Made by a program: the position numbers and the translations under genes. From contig NZ_CP021874.1 of NCBI RefSeq assembly GCF_002197645.1, positions 2,294,001 to 2,358,000 of the forward strand: a stretch of 64,000 bases of DNA, read 5' to 3'. Positions 63,292-64,000 of this stretch are shown here, piece after piece. Numbering within the stretch: the stretch's first letter is position 1; each line of letters starts with the position of its first letter. This DNA comes from Enterococcus wangshanyuanii (GTDB lineage: Bacteria; Bacillota; Bacilli; Lactobacillales; Enterococcaceae). The notes beneath the pieces were generated by a model. The model was not told the DNA's origin. It saw only the letters and a list, made by a program, of their open reading frames with translations, and ran no database searches.

Positions 63292-64000
63292 TCAAAATAA
63301 AGTACCTTGTATTGCTTGATAAGGCATCTGGTAATTCTCAATGATTTTATCCATCCGATATTCTATCCCAATTTCTCTGCAAAGCTTCTGAAATTTCATT
63401 TTTATTTCAGTCTGATTTTGAATTTCACAAAAATAACGATGCCCATACGTTTGCTTGTAAAGAGATACGAGTTCAGGGAAATAACGTTTTAAAAAAAGAA
63501 AATAGTGTTCTTTTTGTCGATCCCTCAATGTCATGCCCCAAAGAGGATAGATATATTTAGCACCTGCATCTGCTGCCATCATTATGATCGTTTCGATCGT
63601 TGCCCAATCATCTGTTAGATAAGGTAAAACCGGCATAAGTAATATGCCCGTATAAATTCCATCAGCAGCTAACTGGCGAATCGCTTCAAAACGTTGTGAT
63701 GGTGTACTGACGCTTCGCTCGATTTTTCTTGCAAGCCCATCATCCGCTGTGCTCATAGATAAGCTGACATTCACAGGAGAATGAGTAGCTATTCGGGCTA
63801 AAAGCTGGCTATCTCTCGTAACCAAATCACTTTTTGTCGCAACAGATACCCCATACCCGAAATGATCAAATAATTCTAAAGCCTGTAACGTCAATCGCTC
63901 TTTTCTTTCAAAAAAATTATATGGATCTGACATCGAGCCTGTCCCAACGACTCCTTTAAGTCTTTTTTGAGTTAGCTCTCGACTTAACGTTTCAATGCCG
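63292..64000 (-). CDS. Radical SAM protein of the SPL-like family (partial, runs past the window end)
   Basis: The visible 236 codons include GVVGTGSMSDPYNFFE, SVATKSDLVTRD, VNVSLSMSTADD and LMPVLPYLTDDW, the order of SPL-like radical SAM proteins. The iron-sulfur cysteines would lie upstream of 64000, outside the window. The frame stays open to the last base, so the start is not seen. An internal ATG at 63933 is not the true start because the conserved text continues upstream of it. Confidence 0.85.
   Translation of the reverse strand, partial: GIETLSRELTQKRLKGVVGTGSMSDPYNFFERKERLTLQALELFDHFGYGVSVATKSDLVTRDSQLLARIATHSPVNVSLSMSTADDGLARKIERSVSTPSQRFEAIRQLAADGIYTGILLMPVLPYLTDDWATIETIIMMAADAGAKYIYPLWGMTLRDRQKEHYFLFLKRYFPELVSLYKQTYGHRYFCEIQNQTEIKMKFQKLCREIGIEYRMDKIIENYQMPYQAIQGTLF

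Overview
The window is low-GC Gram-positive chromosome, most likely Enterococcus (species not resolved). The evidence is a YicC/Gmk/RpoZ ... PriA/Def/Fmt/RsmB/Stp/PASTA-kinase/RsgA/Rpe/ThiN/RpmB gene order, two complete WxL surface-protein loci, a bile-salt-hydrolase-type enzyme, a DUF1827 gene and strong GGAGG ribosome binding sites.

Layout. 1-12.9 kb is the conserved PriA-to-ThiN housekeeping run (minus strand), with rpmB opposite and a choloylglycine-hydrolase gene inserted between the PASTA kinase and rsgA. 13.1-14.7 kb holds an ECF sigma/anti-sigma pair. 14.9-22.6 kb is WxL locus 1 (regulator, signal-peptidase homologue, membrane protein, WxL-interacting protein, two WxL proteins, small LPXTG protein, large lectin-WxL protein). 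22.7-24.2 kb is a segment carrying a lone tyrosine recombinase. 24.5-32.5 kb returns to housekeeping genes (rpoZ, gmk, yicC) with two paralogous D,D-carboxypeptidases and a patatin phospholipase. So sigma/anti-sigma plus WxL locus 1 interrupt the usual rpoZ-priA neighbourhood. 32.6-38.4 kb is an accessory patch: a frameshifted small gene, three genes sharing one wall-binding module (GH24 lysozyme, module alone, CHAP lysin), a lipoprotein, a staphopain-like protease, an IS remnant and a triple-repeat secreted protein. 38.7-46.5 kb is mostly core (pgsA, rodZ-like, M16 peptidase pair, mscL, transporter). 45.8-50.1 kb is a GntR/GH65 phosphorylase/beta-phosphoglucomutase disaccharide module. 50.8-58.7 kb is WxL locus 2, followed by a second recombinase segment (58.9-60.4 kb), an Mga-like regulator, a decayed VanW-like gene and a partial radical-SAM gene at the edge.

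Main observation. Each WxL locus has, directly upstream, a ~1.5 kb segment that contains only a Tn916-type tyrosine recombinase and is bounded by inverted copies of a core site (arms of 9-11 bp around an asymmetric 7 bp spacer). Just inside each end is a pair of TTGACGGC-type repeats with a 12 bp period, as expected for the arm-binding domain of this integrase family. Each segment carries a consensus-like outward promoter, which in the sequenced orientation points away from the WxL operon and into a terminator. Inversion would aim it at the operon. This predicts two independent, self-encoded phase switches (the spacers differ: GATTTAA and GTAATAG) for two surface-protein operons, both read here in the OFF orientation.

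A second recurring oddity is that both WxL-locus signal-peptidase homologues have lost the catalytic Ser (Gly) and Lys (Arg) while keeping the rest of the fold, which suggests a non-proteolytic role in the WxL system.
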